Positions 37,380 through 49,640 of a stretch of DNA of 64,000 bases are shown in pieces; the first letter of the stretch is position 1; every line of letters begins with the position of its first letter. Source of the stretch: Loxodes magnus (Eukaryota; Ciliophora; Karyorelictea; Loxodida; Loxodidae). Under the pieces are notes generated by a model. The model was not told the origin of the DNA. It saw nothing but the letters and a program-made list of their open reading frames with translations, and did not search any database. The position numbers and the translations under genes are program-made. Location of the stretch: positions 1 through 64,000 of the forward strand of contig CAMPDV010002808.1 in the NCBI GenBank assembly GCA_946699065.1. The letters are read 5' to 3'.

Positions 37380-38640
37380 GAGAGAAACTATGAAATCATT
37401 TTAATTGTTTGCTAAATATTATCTGCCTTTTCGATTGATTGCATAATATTTCATAAATTATAAGGCCATCTAAAAACTGGTATTCTAGGGATAAAGTACC
37501 CAATTTTAATTTTCTTTTTAAATTTTTTATACTAAGGAGATATTTGATTCATAATTTCTGGATAAAATTTGTTAAGTTAAATCTTTTAGCAAAAAACTTA
37601 GTCATGAAAGGTATAAGCTCTTTAATTACATTATTATTCAATTATGATGCTTATTTTATGCAAAAAAAAATTTAAACTTGAAATATTTATCAGCTTTTCC
37701 TACCATTTTATTATATTTTCACTTAATATTTAAATATTTGAAGAGTATTTAATTAAATATAAGTTTTCTAACTATTTTAAAGAGTTTTCATCTAAATTTT
37801 TTTGAATTAGAAATGTTCAAACTCTATGAATCATGATTTTCCAAGATGTTTTTTACATTATTATTTTGGTTGAATTTTTTAATCTAAGCTCCAATTCTAA
37901 ATATAATATTTGCTTATATAATATGATAATAGTTATCAAACTAAACTGATATTGTTGCTGATTAATTCTTAGCTAAACTTAACGAGAACTGAATTCTTTC
38001 TCTCAAAAAATAACTAGATCCTTAAGCTGTAGTAGAATTAGTCTCTATATTATACTTAGTTCTTTGTTAAAATTTTACTTTTGATTTGTAGATATCCTTT
38101 ATTTGATCCAATTTCCAAAACAAATCTTTAAGAATTTCAAGAAGAGCCTAAATAATAAAATATCATCAGCTTTCATTCTGTTTTAAGCAGTTTTACATTT
38201 TATTCCTAAATCGCAAAAAGTTTCTTATATCCTAAGAACTGTTCATCATAATTATTGCTATTTATGAGTTTTTAAAGGTTAATAAATTATAGATTTTTAA
38301 TTGATCTAAGTCAAACCTAACCCATAAGAAATATCAATTCTGGAAAATCTTAAAAAATAAATAGAATAATAAACATAAATCTACTATCAGTTCTTCAAAT
38401 CCATCAAAAGACTTGTTATTATGGATTTCAAATAGCTAATTTAAATTTTCTAACTTAGCATTAAATTCATCTGTTAAGATTCTTTATTTTAAGAAGAAGA
38501 AATTTAGAAAAATTTTAAACTTCAAGATTTTCTTAATCAAAAATAATTTAAAGCTTACGTTAAGAGAAAATATTAGTTAATCTCAGTTTTATAGTCAAAT
38601 CTTTAAAATAATCTTTTTAGTGATAAAATAATCCTCATCT
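37380..38640 (-). CDS. Large unidentified protein
   Basis: One minus-strand frame remains protein-like for about 400 codons. Markers in order: DEFNAKLENLNQLFEIHNNK, SFDGFEELIVDLCLLFYLFF, LLEILKDLFWKLDQIKDIYK, YNIETNSTTAQGSSYFLRER, IQFSLSLAKNQSATISVQFD, and near the 3' end QNWVLYPQNTSFQMALQFMK, YYAINRKGRQYLANNQNDF. TAA/TAG serve as Gln throughout and several TGA as Trp. No start codon was fixed and the reading runs into A+T-rich DNA at both ends. One internal stretch (about 37800-37620) is low-complexity and might hide a short intron. No domain recognised. Confidence 0.45.
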
Positions 38641-41600
38641 GCAAAAATTAATATTCTTTACATTTGAACTACTTCCTGTCAATGGAAAGAGAAGAACAAT
38701 GTAGAAATTTATAAAAAAAGATAAGTAAAATAGTAGTTTAAACAAACTAATTTTTACTATTTTATATTAAAATAATCTAAATAGTCTAAATTTAATATTT
38801 TTAGTTAAGTCAAATATTTATTCAGTAAAATTAAAAAATATTAAAAATAAAAGTTTAACTTTTTAAAAAGAAATTATATCTTCTTTTTTAATTAAAAAAG
38901 TAAAGCTTTTAGATTTGTTTATTTATTGTCTGGAAAAACTTTGAAAATTTTTATAACAAACATAAATAAGAAGAAAATAATTATAATTTGCTTATTTTTA
39001 TATTTAAAAGAGCCAAATATAAATATAAAGCATTTAGATTATATTTTAAATAATTTATAGTCATTAAATTTGTGATTTGCTTATTAATTTTTAACTATAT
39101 AAAACAATAAAAAAAGAAAGGTAGGAAGTAATAGGATTTAAATAATATTTAAATTTAAGAATTATAAATAGTATGTAAGCATTAAAATTATACAGTAATT
39201 TAAACTATTAAAAGTAGATACTTTTTAATTTTGAATCTGTTAGTTAATTTATCTAAAATATTTCTTATCATTTAATTAGAAGTTAAAAATTATAACTTTT
39301 TAATTAGTTATTTTTAATCTTAAAGCTTTAAAAATGTTTATTAATAAATAAAATAAAAAATGAGTTTTCTTTAATTAAGTTTTGGAAGGATTTTAAAATA
39401 AAAATTTGAAACATTCTTTACATTTAAATATTATAAATTTAGATGAATTCTATTTTAAGGATGATCATTTTATAGTTTTCTTTGTATAAGAAGTTAATAA
39501 AATAATTATTTAAACTTTCAAAAATTTAGTGAGATAAAAATATATTAATAATAAACTAAATTAAATATAAAAAATATAAATTATTTGACTGTTAAAATAT
39601 GATTAAGGCTCCTTTTTTATTTAAATAAAAAGATAAAAATAGTTTGAGAAGATATCGAACTAGAAATCTTTTTTTAATCCTTCCATTTTATTTTAATAAC
39701 TAATGAGAATTATTATTTACTTTTCCTTATCATAAATTATTTCTAAAATTTAACTTATTTTCTTATAACTTAATTATTTAAATATATATATTTATCTTTA
39801 TTTCTTTTTATATTTAATCGCATATTTAACATATTAGTATGAAAAGACCTTTAAAGCACATTTATAAAATTTTCTAAAAAACATTATTAGGAAAGTGTTT
39901 ATTTTATCAAATTCTTTTCAATTTTCAAATCTATATTACAAAATATCTTTTTTTATCGTGCATTTAAAGAAAAATCTATTTTATATTCTAGCTCCATTTT
40001 AAGTCTATCAAATTTAAGCTAATCTAATTAATCTTTATCTAAAGATGCTTAATATAATAAATGATTTGTCAATTAATACCTTTAATTTTACTTTTTCTAC
40101 CTTATTTTGTAAATATTTTTTTATGATAAATTGTATTTATTTAATATGTCTAACTAAATTCAATAAATACTACTAAATTTTGTTTCTAATAGTAAATTTA
40201 TATTTTCATCTAAATAAATTCATTTTTTTAATTTGTAATCCATGCTTTTTTATGATTTTGCTATTTATTTTTACAAAGCTAAAAAAGTAATAAATTAACC
40301 TTAAAGCACCTTAAAAAAGGGATATTTCAGATAAGTAAAGAATAATTTGGGTTAGTTTATAAACTAAGGCTTTAATTTATAAAATCTAAAACTAAAATAG
40401 CTATATTTACTTTAAGTTGAAATTTAAGAATTTAACTTGGAAAGTCATATTCAAGTGAAATTTTAGCATAGAATAAGAAATTTAAAACACTTAGTAATTA
40501 ATAAATTAGTTATTATTCATTTAAAAGCTTCCATATAAATTGAGAGTATGCTGATAATTTAGATAATTAAGAAATGCTTAAAATGAAAAATTTTGCAAAG
40601 TAAAAAATTTCTTAAATGATACTATAATAAATTCATACAATTATGGTAAATAAAAAATAGTTTAAGAAGGTTAATAACTATTAACTCAGTAAATCTAATA
40701 TCAATATCTAATTAAAATTAGTTAAAAGAAGTCCATGATTGGAAAATGGTAAGTAATTGAAAGATAATTAAATAAATACTTTTATTTTGTTTTCTATTTT
40801 TTTTCCTAATAGATTTAAATAACCATATATAAAAAGTTTATTCTATTAGATTCTGATAAGAAAAATAGTATTAATTACTTTATTCAAAAATATTATTGAT
40901 ATAAGTATTCTTATAGAATGATAAATGCTAAATAAAATAAAAAAAGCTTATACTAAATATTTAATGAAAATATATACACAATAATAAAAAAGAAATTAGA
41001 TTATTTGCGCAGATTATAGGAATTTATTTTATTATATTTTCATGCTTAAATTTATATCATTTCTCAAAAATCGCAGATAAAAAGTAAATATAAAAAGGAC
41101 TAATATTTAGAAAAATTTGAATAGATAATATATCAGATTTAAAATTTTATATTTGATAATCATTAAAAATTTACTATTTTTCATGGATCGAGATTTTTTT
41201 CTATAAACTACTTAATAAATGACAAACATAAATTAAAAAGAAAACATAAATATTTAGCATTGCTTAATATTAGAAGAAAATGCATAATAAAATAAACATA
41301 TAAATTAATTGATAATATCTTTGCTAGAATATTCATTACTAGATATGATTAATTTAAAAGCTAAATCCTTTTTAAATAATTCCATTTAATTTATTATTAT
41401 AATTTAAAATAATTGAACCTTTTAATCTAATTACCTTTGCTTAATTTAGTCAATTTTTTATTTAATTTTGCAATAATTTTATATTTGATTAAGTTTCTTT
41501 TATTTTAAAATCGTAAAACACTTTAGAAATTAAATTGAACTAGTTCTATAATCTTAATCTGTTTCTTTATTACATTTAAAAATTACAATTATTTATTATT

Positions 41601-42078
41601 TAAGCAATTTTTATAAAATTTAAATCTAAATAGCAAAAATATAATATTCTGATTTATAATAATAATTAAGATTTTAGATATATTTTAGGATATTTTAGTG
41701 CAATCTTCTATAACTTTATCAGTATCATATTTTAAATTATGCGTTCATTAATTTTAGTACAAATAAGAAAATCAATTGATTAAAGTGATGTTACCTTTAA
41801 TTGGTTTGTCACAAATTAAATTCAAATGTGTTCTCTTATATTCTTGAGTTAACCTTCATTTTATCTTGAGAAAACATTTTCTCCAAGTTGGAATTCTGCT
41901 TAAATCTTAATTCTTGGATTTTTCAAATTAAAATTTTAAGAAAATAGATGACGAATTATAAAAAGATATTTTAGGACTCCTCTATGTCCTTACTACTTCA
42001 TTTACATCTTCTGACTTAGCGTACGATATACAAAGGCAGAAGACTTAATTTCAGAACAGAAAGACTTAAATTAAAGGT
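38641..42078. other. Long A+T-rich intergenic region
   Basis: About 3.4 kb with very low G+C. Neither strand gives a convincing protein over more than a few dozen codons. From about 41870 the G+C content rises toward the palindrome at 42.08 kb; the minus strand there (42060-41950) has a short coding-like reading I could not extend. Confidence 0.35.
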
Positions 42079-42190
42079 AAGCTGTCAGTTAACTTTAGAC
42101 TAGCTGTACCTTAGATAAGCAAGACTTATTCCTAAGGTGATTCTGCACTTATTGTCAGTGACTAGCTTTAGAGTCAAACTGACGGTTGCT
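42079..42190. repeat. Imperfect ~105-bp palindrome (long hairpin)
   Basis: The arm starting GTCAGTT at 42084 is mirrored by AACTGAC ending at 42183. Further inward, ACTTTAGACTAGC on the left answers GACTAGCTTTAGAGT on the right. The centre is a near-perfect hairpin: ACCTTAG-ATAAG, loop CAAGA, CTTAT-T-CCTAAGGT (about 42108-42137). The right arm has an extra 25-30 bp between outer and central stems. The block is clearly G+C-richer than its surroundings and ends about 55 bp from the G+C-rich motif at 42241. It could be a fold-back (MITE-like) element or a structured RNA. Confidence 0.65.
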
Positions 42191-42240
42191 ACCAATTATT
42201 AGTTTTTATATATAAATAATAATAAATAAATAAATTTGAT

Positions 42241-42540
42241 TATAGAGCGCGTAAAAGCTCGTTAATGCGCAACTCTTTCCATATTTCTGTATATATCTGA
42301 TTCTTCAAATATACCTTCAGGTAATAGAAATTCTTCTCTTATTAATTAAATATATTCATCATTTTCCTCTACATTATCTCTTGTTCTTCTGCCTTACCTA
42401 TCTACGCTTTATTAGATTTCTATTGCAAGTTTCCTTGATTTTTTTTACTTCTCTTATTTACTTTAATTACATCATAGAAACTTTGGTACTTTTAATTATT
42501 AATAGAGTTATCTGTCATTCTAAATTTTGAAAATGAAACA
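42241..42540 (-). mobile_element. 3' end of a retroelement copy with conserved hairpin E1
   Basis: On the minus strand a short coding stretch (NDEYIQLIREEFLLPEGIFE, ESDIYRNMER) ends in a 38-nt G+C-rich motif (42241-42278), AAAGAGTTGCGC then about 16 nt then GCGCTCTATAAT, and a T/A tail with repeated TTTATTTATTA. The peptide REEFLLPEGIFEE matches SEEYFIPKVILEK just before the same motif at 57.48 kb, so the copies are related in more than the hairpin. I infer a 5'-truncated non-LTR element whose conserved 3' end includes the hairpin. It may alternatively be the C-terminal codons of an ORF. Confidence 0.45.
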
Positions 42541-43439
42541 AAAATTTAGCTTCCTTTAATAGAGTCTTTTGCTATTTAACTAACTATATTAGAAATAATA
42601 AAATCAATTGAATATCAAAAACTTAAAGATTGTATTAAATATACTAACTAGATTTGGTTCCATTATATTTTAGAAAACTGTTTATTTGAAAGAATATTTT
42701 AGATTTTTAATTTATATAAAGATACAATTTTGTGATAATATCTTTTCTTAAGGCACTGTATTTATATTTTCTGTCATATCATAATTTATAATATTTTACT
42801 TTTATTTTTCTTTAAAAATACTTTCTACAATATATCTTTTACTGATCTTCAATTTCCAATATATATTTTTTATCACCTTACATACTTTAATAGTTTATAT
42901 TTAATTTATATCCTTTTTAGATAGATTATTTTTATTTAAATTATAATTATAATTATATTTTTTTATTTCACTGATGTAACTCGTTAATGAAATATAGTAA
43001 AGCAATAAGCATCATTTATTTCAATATTATTATAGTTTTATATTTTTTTACTTCTATTTTACTAATAAATTCAACTTTTTTGCTTCATAAAGCAGTTATG
43101 ATTTGACTAGCTGATATTATTTGATTATTTCTTATAGTAACATTATTCTAGTTAATTTTATATTAGTTTTTAGATAGTTGAATCTGTTTAAACAATAATT
43201 AATAATTTTTGGAATCTTACTCATTATTAGAAAAATTATAAAGTTAATTAAAAAAAACGGATAGGTAATTATTATAAGTATTTTAAGCTTTATTGAAAAA
43301 ATATTTATAAAAGATAATATTAAAAATCCTTATTTTGCTGTCCATTTTATTATCGCCATATTAATTCAATAATAAAACTAATAAATTGTATAACAGTAAA
43401 TCAATAAAATTTCAGTAAATTTCAGTAAATTAAGTTAAT
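42541..43439. other. A+T-rich stretch
   Basis: T-rich; no convincing frame. Separates the E1 retroelement end from the coiled-coil ORF. Confidence 0.35.
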
Positions 43440-44335
43440 GAAAAAGTCAGAAATATTTGCTAAAAAAATTTAAATGTCTGTTTGTGCTTTTAGACTGGTT
43501 TTTTGTTTTCTTTCATTGAATTCTCTAATAGTATTTTGTACATAGAGATATATTCTTCTGGTACAATGTTAAATTTATATAAGGGTGAAGTTTTCCTTTT
43601 ACATTCTCCATTTAGAATTACAGTCGAGGCGTTTTTGCATTTTTCTTAAATTTTTTATTCCTTTTGTTTATTTATTTTTCGCTTATTGCTCCTGGTAGGT
43701 TGAATTCCAGTATTTTCTCTATTTTTCTATGAAATTTTTCCGATGTATTTAGAGGTGACAAGCACTCATAGATGGAGTATTTCTGATCCTTTGTTTAATA
43801 GTGTTTTGCGGAAAGAAGGAGATTTAGGTAAGAAATGCTAATTCTCCACAGTTTCTTCATTTCAGGAGCTATTATTTGCTGTTACATCTTTTCTTGGATT
43901 TTTTCTGATTCCTCAAGATGCCCCGTTATCTGTTTCTTAAAATCTTTCACTTCATCTTAAGTCCCTGAACTTACTTCTTTAAGCAGGCTTGAAGTTTCTA
44001 ATTTAAAGCCAGCCCATTGTGGTATAGTTTCTTAACATAATCAGTTTAAATTTTGAGCCTATCACCTCCTGCTAAACTTGGAAATTATCATTTCTTTTAA
44101 ATCAGATTGTTCTTGATACTCTACTTAACCATTTAGAATTCCCTGATCTATTTTATTTTATTATTTTTTCTTCTTAAGTTTTTGCCGCTATCAGAAGAGT
44201 GTCTAGCTAAGTATTGAGGTGTTTGAAGAAATGCTGGAAGGTTGCTTGCTACTAGGATTAGGCCATAGCTCGATCAATTTCTTCGGTTTTCTTCTATTTT
44301 GACAAGTTAGTGAGTGACTTCCTTTAGCCTTCCAT
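43440..44335 (-). CDS. Coiled-coil ORF1-like protein without recognisable knuckle
   Basis: From Met 44335: MEGQRKSLTNLSKQKKTEEI, DRAMAQSQQQATFQHFFKHL, NTQLDTLLIAAKTQEEKIIK. After a one-base slip in an A-rich run near 44160, the neighbouring frame continues unbroken for about 230 codons: LNGQVEYQEQSDLKEMIISK, FKLETSSLLKEVSSGTQDEV, KDFKKQITGHLEESEKIQEK, EMKKLWRISISYLNLLLSAK, then FHRKIEKILEFNLPGAISEK and a basic end. N-terminal low complexity plus a strong coiled coil plus a basic C-terminus is the plan of a LINE ORF1, but no CCHC or RRM-type motif is visible. It might be a host coiled-coil gene. The single slip could be an assembly error. Confidence 0.5.
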
Positions 44336-44559
44336 ATTTGTATATGTAATTTTCAGTAAATTAACATAGAAATTTAAGCATTACTGAAAGAATAAATAGC
44401 AAAATTGCATAATTTTTATTTTAAATAATTTGCTGAAACTTGAAAAGCTATCTATAAAATGGAAATCAAGCAAACTAAAGCAAAAATATGAAGAAAACGT
44501 TTAAAAAAATAATAGTTTTTCTAAAAAACCAAAAATAAATTATAATCTATTAAAACTTT
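44336..44559. other. A-rich gap
   Basis: Separates two minus-strand genes; nothing recognised. Confidence 0.3.
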
Positions 44560-45480
44560 TAGAATCAAATTGATAAGACTAATAATAATACTAAATTATA
44601 GAGGCTTACCTTTAATATGTTCACCTTTTTTACAATACGAAATAGAATCTCTTAATCTACTTGTCCTTCAATTTCCCAAAAATACAACTTCTTATCGTAT
44701 TTGGATTTTTCTATTTTTAAATGCTTCCGTTCTTTCTGATACGGGTTTAGGTTGGCATATGGAAATTCCAAAGATCCTTCCTTATACTAACGCTATATCT
44801 TTGCCAGTAGTTTCTAATTTTACTAAAAAGGTTAGAACATCAGAAATTGTCGTAAATCAGAACTTTAAAAGTATTTAAAATACTCTTCTATGAATCTAAT
44901 TACAAATTTTTAAATATTCATCCTGATTTTCTTGTAAAAATAAGTAAAATTTTAGTTTTTCAATCACTAAATTTGCAACAAAAAACTAAATCTAAATAAA
45001 AGAAATAAAAGCTCTTCAAAATGTCAGTTAAAAGCTTAATTGTAGTATACAAATTAAAGAGGAAAACATGCTAATTATCAATCTTATTATTTTAAAATTA
45101 CCGGAAACTGTTTCCTGCTTATTTCACAATTAAATTGCTTTAACTTGCTTTCGAATTACTCGGCCCTTCAAATTCCGTTTACTATAATATTGAAATATAA
45201 ATGTAGACCTTTTAATTTCTGTTATTTGATTCTCATTTTCTTAGCTTATACTTAATCGCTTGAATTTGCTTAGAAAGCTCTTTCTATTAGCTTAATTTTT
45301 GATAATCGTTAATATGAATATTGAAAGAGAATTATAAAGTTTTTTGCAATGAAAGTATTTTAGTATAATAAAATATCATCCACAATATTATTACAGCAAT
45401 AGCTAATTTAACGAGCGCGAAATTACCAAAATTAAAAAAAAATTTATAGGAAAACTTGAACCATCAAAGTAATTTTTGTT
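44560..45480 (-). CDS. Membrane protein with coiled coil, one probable 16-nt intron
   Basis: The minus strand reads a transmembrane helix (ALVKLAIAVIILWMIFYYTK, 45418-45359), then a coiled coil (NDYQKLSQQKELSKQIQAIK, YKLRKWESNN) and a polar region (TEFEGPSNSKASQSNLIVKQ). After an apparent 16-nt intron the frame moves by one and continues FQLTFWRAFISF, a second hydrophobic part, then QENQDEYLKICNQIHRRVFQ, LVKLETTGKDIALVQGRIFG, ISICQPKPVSERTEAFKNRK and IQIRQEVVFLGNWRTSRLRD. Both halves are natural in composition. No named domain. The start lies upstream of 45430 and was not fixed. A 102-codon standard-code ORF on the plus strand is antisense to the last exon. Confidence 0.5.
45035..45050 (-). 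other. Probable 16-nt intron (GT...AG)
   Basis: GTATACTACAATTAAG lies exactly where the reading frame must shift by one base for the two good halves of the membrane gene to join. Introns of 15-16 nt are known from heterotrich ciliates such as Stentor and Blepharisma. Splicing restores a Phe codon across the junction. Confidence 0.45.
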
Positions 45481-46099
45481 AGATATCTTAAATAATTAGA
45501 AGACATAAATTTGGATTATTTTTGAAAAATCATTAAGATTTTTCTTTAAAACTCTATAAGATTTAAAATTATTTGATGATATTGAGAATATCAAATTTAC
45601 TATAGGAAAATGAAAGGGAAATATATAAGATATGTTATTCAAATACAGAGCGAGCTTCATAAAATTAAATTTTAAGCAATATATATGAAAATCCATATTA
45701 ATAAAAGTGAAAAAAATTTAAATAATTAACCAAAATTTTTGGATTTACCGAATTTATATCCTTCTATTTCATTTTTATATCAACAATTTATTAACAATAT
45801 TATAAATTATCTACGCGAATTTAGTATTCCAACTCTCTTAATATCTAAAATACAAAATAAAGTAAAGAATCTCACTTTTATATATTGATTCTAGTCATAA
45901 AATGCAAAATTATTCTTAGTGTTTTTTATACTAACTAAATATACATTTAAATAACTACTTCTAGATTTTTATAAATAAATGTTTAAAGTAATATCTAATT
46001 AATCTTTCAGCTTGTTTTTTATTTTTACGTGTATTACTAAAATCTGAACTATTTTAATTAATTATTACTAATTAAATAATATGTATATTTTTTAGGAGA

Positions 46100-46640
46100 A
46101 AAATTAGTAGGTTAAGTTACTAAAAATTAGATTTATTTGTACTTAATAGCCCTTTTTTTGTGACTAAGCTTAATTAATTAAATGCTAAACACCCTGGTAA
46201 AACTCTTAGTAGATAATATAAGGTTATATTAACACACACTCACGCACTGATTACTTAGATTGAGTCTGAAAAGCAAAAGATCAGGTTTTTTTATTTTGAG
46301 AATGAACTTTTTCAATAATCTTACGGAAATCGAAAAATTTTAATTAAAGAGGTTCTACTTTTGATTGTTCCATTAACAGATATTCCATATTTTGATTTAA
46401 TGGCATAAGAATGAAAAGAAACCTTAATGATAATTTTAAAAATCGTTACTTTTTTCATTTTAAGAGTTCGCACTTGTCATGCCTTTTTACTAGATCCAAA
46501 ACATGTATTTTCAATCGAAATTTGTTTATTTCTTCTTAGTTATTCTCAAAAGGTCTTTCCCATTATAGATAAATATACCAGACAACTTTTTACAGAAGTT
46601 GCAGCTAATTTATAAATTAAGCTTGTAATTTAATTATTAT
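46100..46640 (-). CDS. Putative coding region, frame uncertain
   Basis: The minus strand is coding-like in two frames. One gives LVYLSIMGKTFWEQLRRNKQ, ISIENTCFGSSKKAWQVRTL and SKYGISVNGTIKSRTSLIKI. The other gives ENNQEEINKFRLKIHVLDLV, KRHDKCELLKWKKQRF and YLLMEQSKVEPLQLKFFDFR, SFAFQTQSKQSVRECVLIQP. It may be the 5' part of the membrane gene downstream (44.6-45.5 kb) or a separate gene. I cannot choose a frame with confidence. Confidence 0.3.
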
Positions 46641-49129
46641 TTATAACTTTAAATTTTAAATTAACTCAATTTTCATTATCCTAGAAATATAAATTTGTAG
46701 TATAAACTAGAATTCTTTTATAGTTTATAGTTAAAAATATTCACATAAGTTATTTACAATCATAATATTAACCTATACAAAAAATTTAGGGAGAGTAATA
46801 AAAGTAAAATAAATAATAATATCTTATTCATAGAAAAATTAAAGATGTAAACTATCAAAAATTGTATAGTTTTAAACATTTTGTTTTTATATTTTTTTAT
46901 TCTTATGATTGATGATTGAATGGTTATTAATATCCTATAGGGACTTGGTTTACAAATCATTATTATTCCCAAGACAGATTTTGAACTCAGTTTAAATTAA
47001 ACTAAAGGTTAATAACCTGTAATTCAACAACCGAAGTAATTGAACAATAAATTATAAGTATTAAGTTTACTTTAAACCGAATTTTATTTCTTAAACAGAA
47101 TTTAATCCTATAATAAAAATATAGAGCATAAATCTAAATTATCTTTAGTATATAAACATTTTAAATATATTTTTCTCGTATTTATAATACCTAAGTAATT
47201 ATTTTATTAAAGTGAAGTGTATTTGGCCTAAATTCTGATCAGATATTAAATTGATACTATTTAAAGTTGTTACACTTCTTTGCTAATCTTTATTAAATGT
47301 GCTATTTGCTATCTTCTATTACCTAATAAATATCTAGAAATAATTATTATACTACTCAATACTTATATATATGAATCTAAGGTTTGCTAATTAATTGTAA
47401 TATGAATGTGAAGTTTATATCTCTTAATTTTTTGAATAGGAAACATTTTAATCTATCAGTATCTTAACTTTTTTTCATTTTTAATTTAAACTTAATATGA
47501 ACTTAATTTAAATTTTGCTATTAAATTGATCTAAATTTTAATTTTAAGTTTATTATTTTATCAGTTCTTATCTTTACTATACTTATAATTAAATTTCTTT
47601 CCTTAGCTTAATTACTATTGGATATAATTATTACAATAGGAAAAAATTTACTATTTATTATTTATCTGCTCTTAAGGTAAAAAATAAAAATTCGATTTAT
47701 TAAATGATTAAAACAAAAAATTAGAGTAAAAAAATAGAGAAAAATAAAAAATATCATCATTTCTATTTTAAGTCTAGAATAGAAAGAATATTTCAGTAAG
47801 ATGAAAGTGGATAAATATGCTTTTAGAAGATAAATAAATTGATCAGTATTAATAGTTAAGATATTATTTAATGCATACTATTTTATTATTAATATAATTT
47901 GGAAAAATAATCAAATAAGAAAACATTTATGATAAGAAAAACTTTTTAGTAAAAAATGAATAAACTATATTTATAAAATTTGTGTTTACAAATTATTTAA
48001 AACATATTAAATAGAATTTTGATTCAAAAAATTATCAACAAAAATCTGGATATCAATTTTAAGTGAATTAGAGAGTTAGAAAATAGATTAAGAAGTGGGA
48101 AAAACTTTAAATTAATTTTTTATTAAATATTTTTATATTAAATACAATCTTGATTATATGCTATGCGATTCAGTTTAGAAAAAGTAAAGCAGAATTACTA
48201 TTATATTTTTGTCTTAACTCGATTAATATTTAGAAAATTTAATTTATTTTTTCTTTTAATTTCTTAAAGTTATATATACTCAGTTTAATATAGACATTCT
48301 AATAAAATATTAAGAAATTAAAGCTTATATTTCAAGCAAAATATATAGTTGGATATTATGTTTGAAAACCAGTTCATTTTATAAGAAACAAATCCAAAAG
48401 CCCATATACTTAGTAAAAGTTTATCCTTGTAATTTAAAGCAAAAAGCAATATTTGTTTACTAAAAATAATATAAAATAGAATATTTTTGTCTATCATTCT
48501 TATGTGTAAGCTAATAAAATAAATACAGAAAAAGATCTGTTGTAAATTCTTTCTATTTGGTTTAATTAATTTATCTTCATTTGATATATCTTTGCAATTA
48601 AAAAATAAAAGAAATCTTTTACAGCTGTTTTATTAATATGCATATAAAAATTCTTTAAGTATCTTTTTAAATGTTATTCTATTTTGAGCAAAAGCGTAGA
48701 TGTCAATTTTATTATGGATGTACTAAATATATGTAGTTTCTCTTGTCTATTTTTAGATATAATTAAAATGATCCTTGAAAATTAGACAGAGAGGAAGAAG
48801 AGTAAGATGAGATTTCTAAATTAAGGGAATTAAAAAGGACTAGATGATAGAAATTGTCATTTATTTTTTCTAATAAATAATTTAATCTCTAATAATTCTT
48901 AAAATTTATAACTTTAACTAAATGTAGAGCTTAGTAAATAAGCTTTTATTACTATAAGGCTATTTTTTCATTTTCTAAGATTTCTATAAAAAGTATATAA
49001 CTTAGTTTAACTTTTAGTAACAGAATAGGATTTTATTATATAGCCATCTATGCTTTTAATTTTTGTAAAGCTTAACTAATTTAAAATAAAAGTTTTTCTT
49101 TCTTAATGTTTTTTATTATTTATTATCTA
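46641..49129. other. A+T-rich intergenic region
   Basis: About 2.5 kb of low G+C. No frame convinced me; possible small coding patches near 47250-47330 and 48700-48850 could not be extended. Confidence 0.3.
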
Positions 49130-49640
49130 CTTTTTATTCAAAATTACGTTTGCTATATAATCTAGCATCTGAAATAAATATACCTGGCCGTAGAAACTTT
49201 TTTGAAAATTTGATACAGAAACTGCATAAAAGCTTATTTCTAATCCTAGCTAAATTTACATTGAACTCTAAACTGTTTAAATTATATTAAAATCCTATCT
49301 TAAATAACAAATTATTTATATTTATTTTAGATAATCTTCTTCTACTATAAGTATCTAATGACCTTCTTTTATGAATAAAATAACTAACTGAGATATTTTT
49401 CAATTTTATATATGCTAATTTATAGATAAAAGCTTTACATTGTATTTTTAATATTTTCATAACTTGTTTTATTTATTGATACTTGATAATAATTAACGAA
49501 ATAGAATTTAGATTTAGTATTTTCTTAGCAACATGTAGCACTTTTTCTTAGCTTTGAATCTATATCTTTTCTTTTTTCTTAAAGAAATAAGTTTTTCATT
49601 CCGATGATGAGAAATTTTTTTCCATTCCTTCTAGAAGTTT
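49130..49640 (-). CDS. Unidentified coding stretch
   Basis: A minus-strand frame reads RRNGKKFLIIGMKNLFLQEK, RKDIDSKLRKSATCCQENTK, SKFYFVNYYQVSINKTSYEN, later QKQAFMQFLYQIFKKVSTAR. Basic and helical in character, natural composition for about 150 codons. No start, end or family. Confidence 0.4.

Noticed and set aside
44570..44878. A 102-codon standard-code ORF on the plus strand
   Set aside because: It is antisense to the last exon of the minus-strand membrane gene. It uses no TAA/TAG/TGA as sense codons, unlike every convincing gene in the window, whereas the minus frame does.
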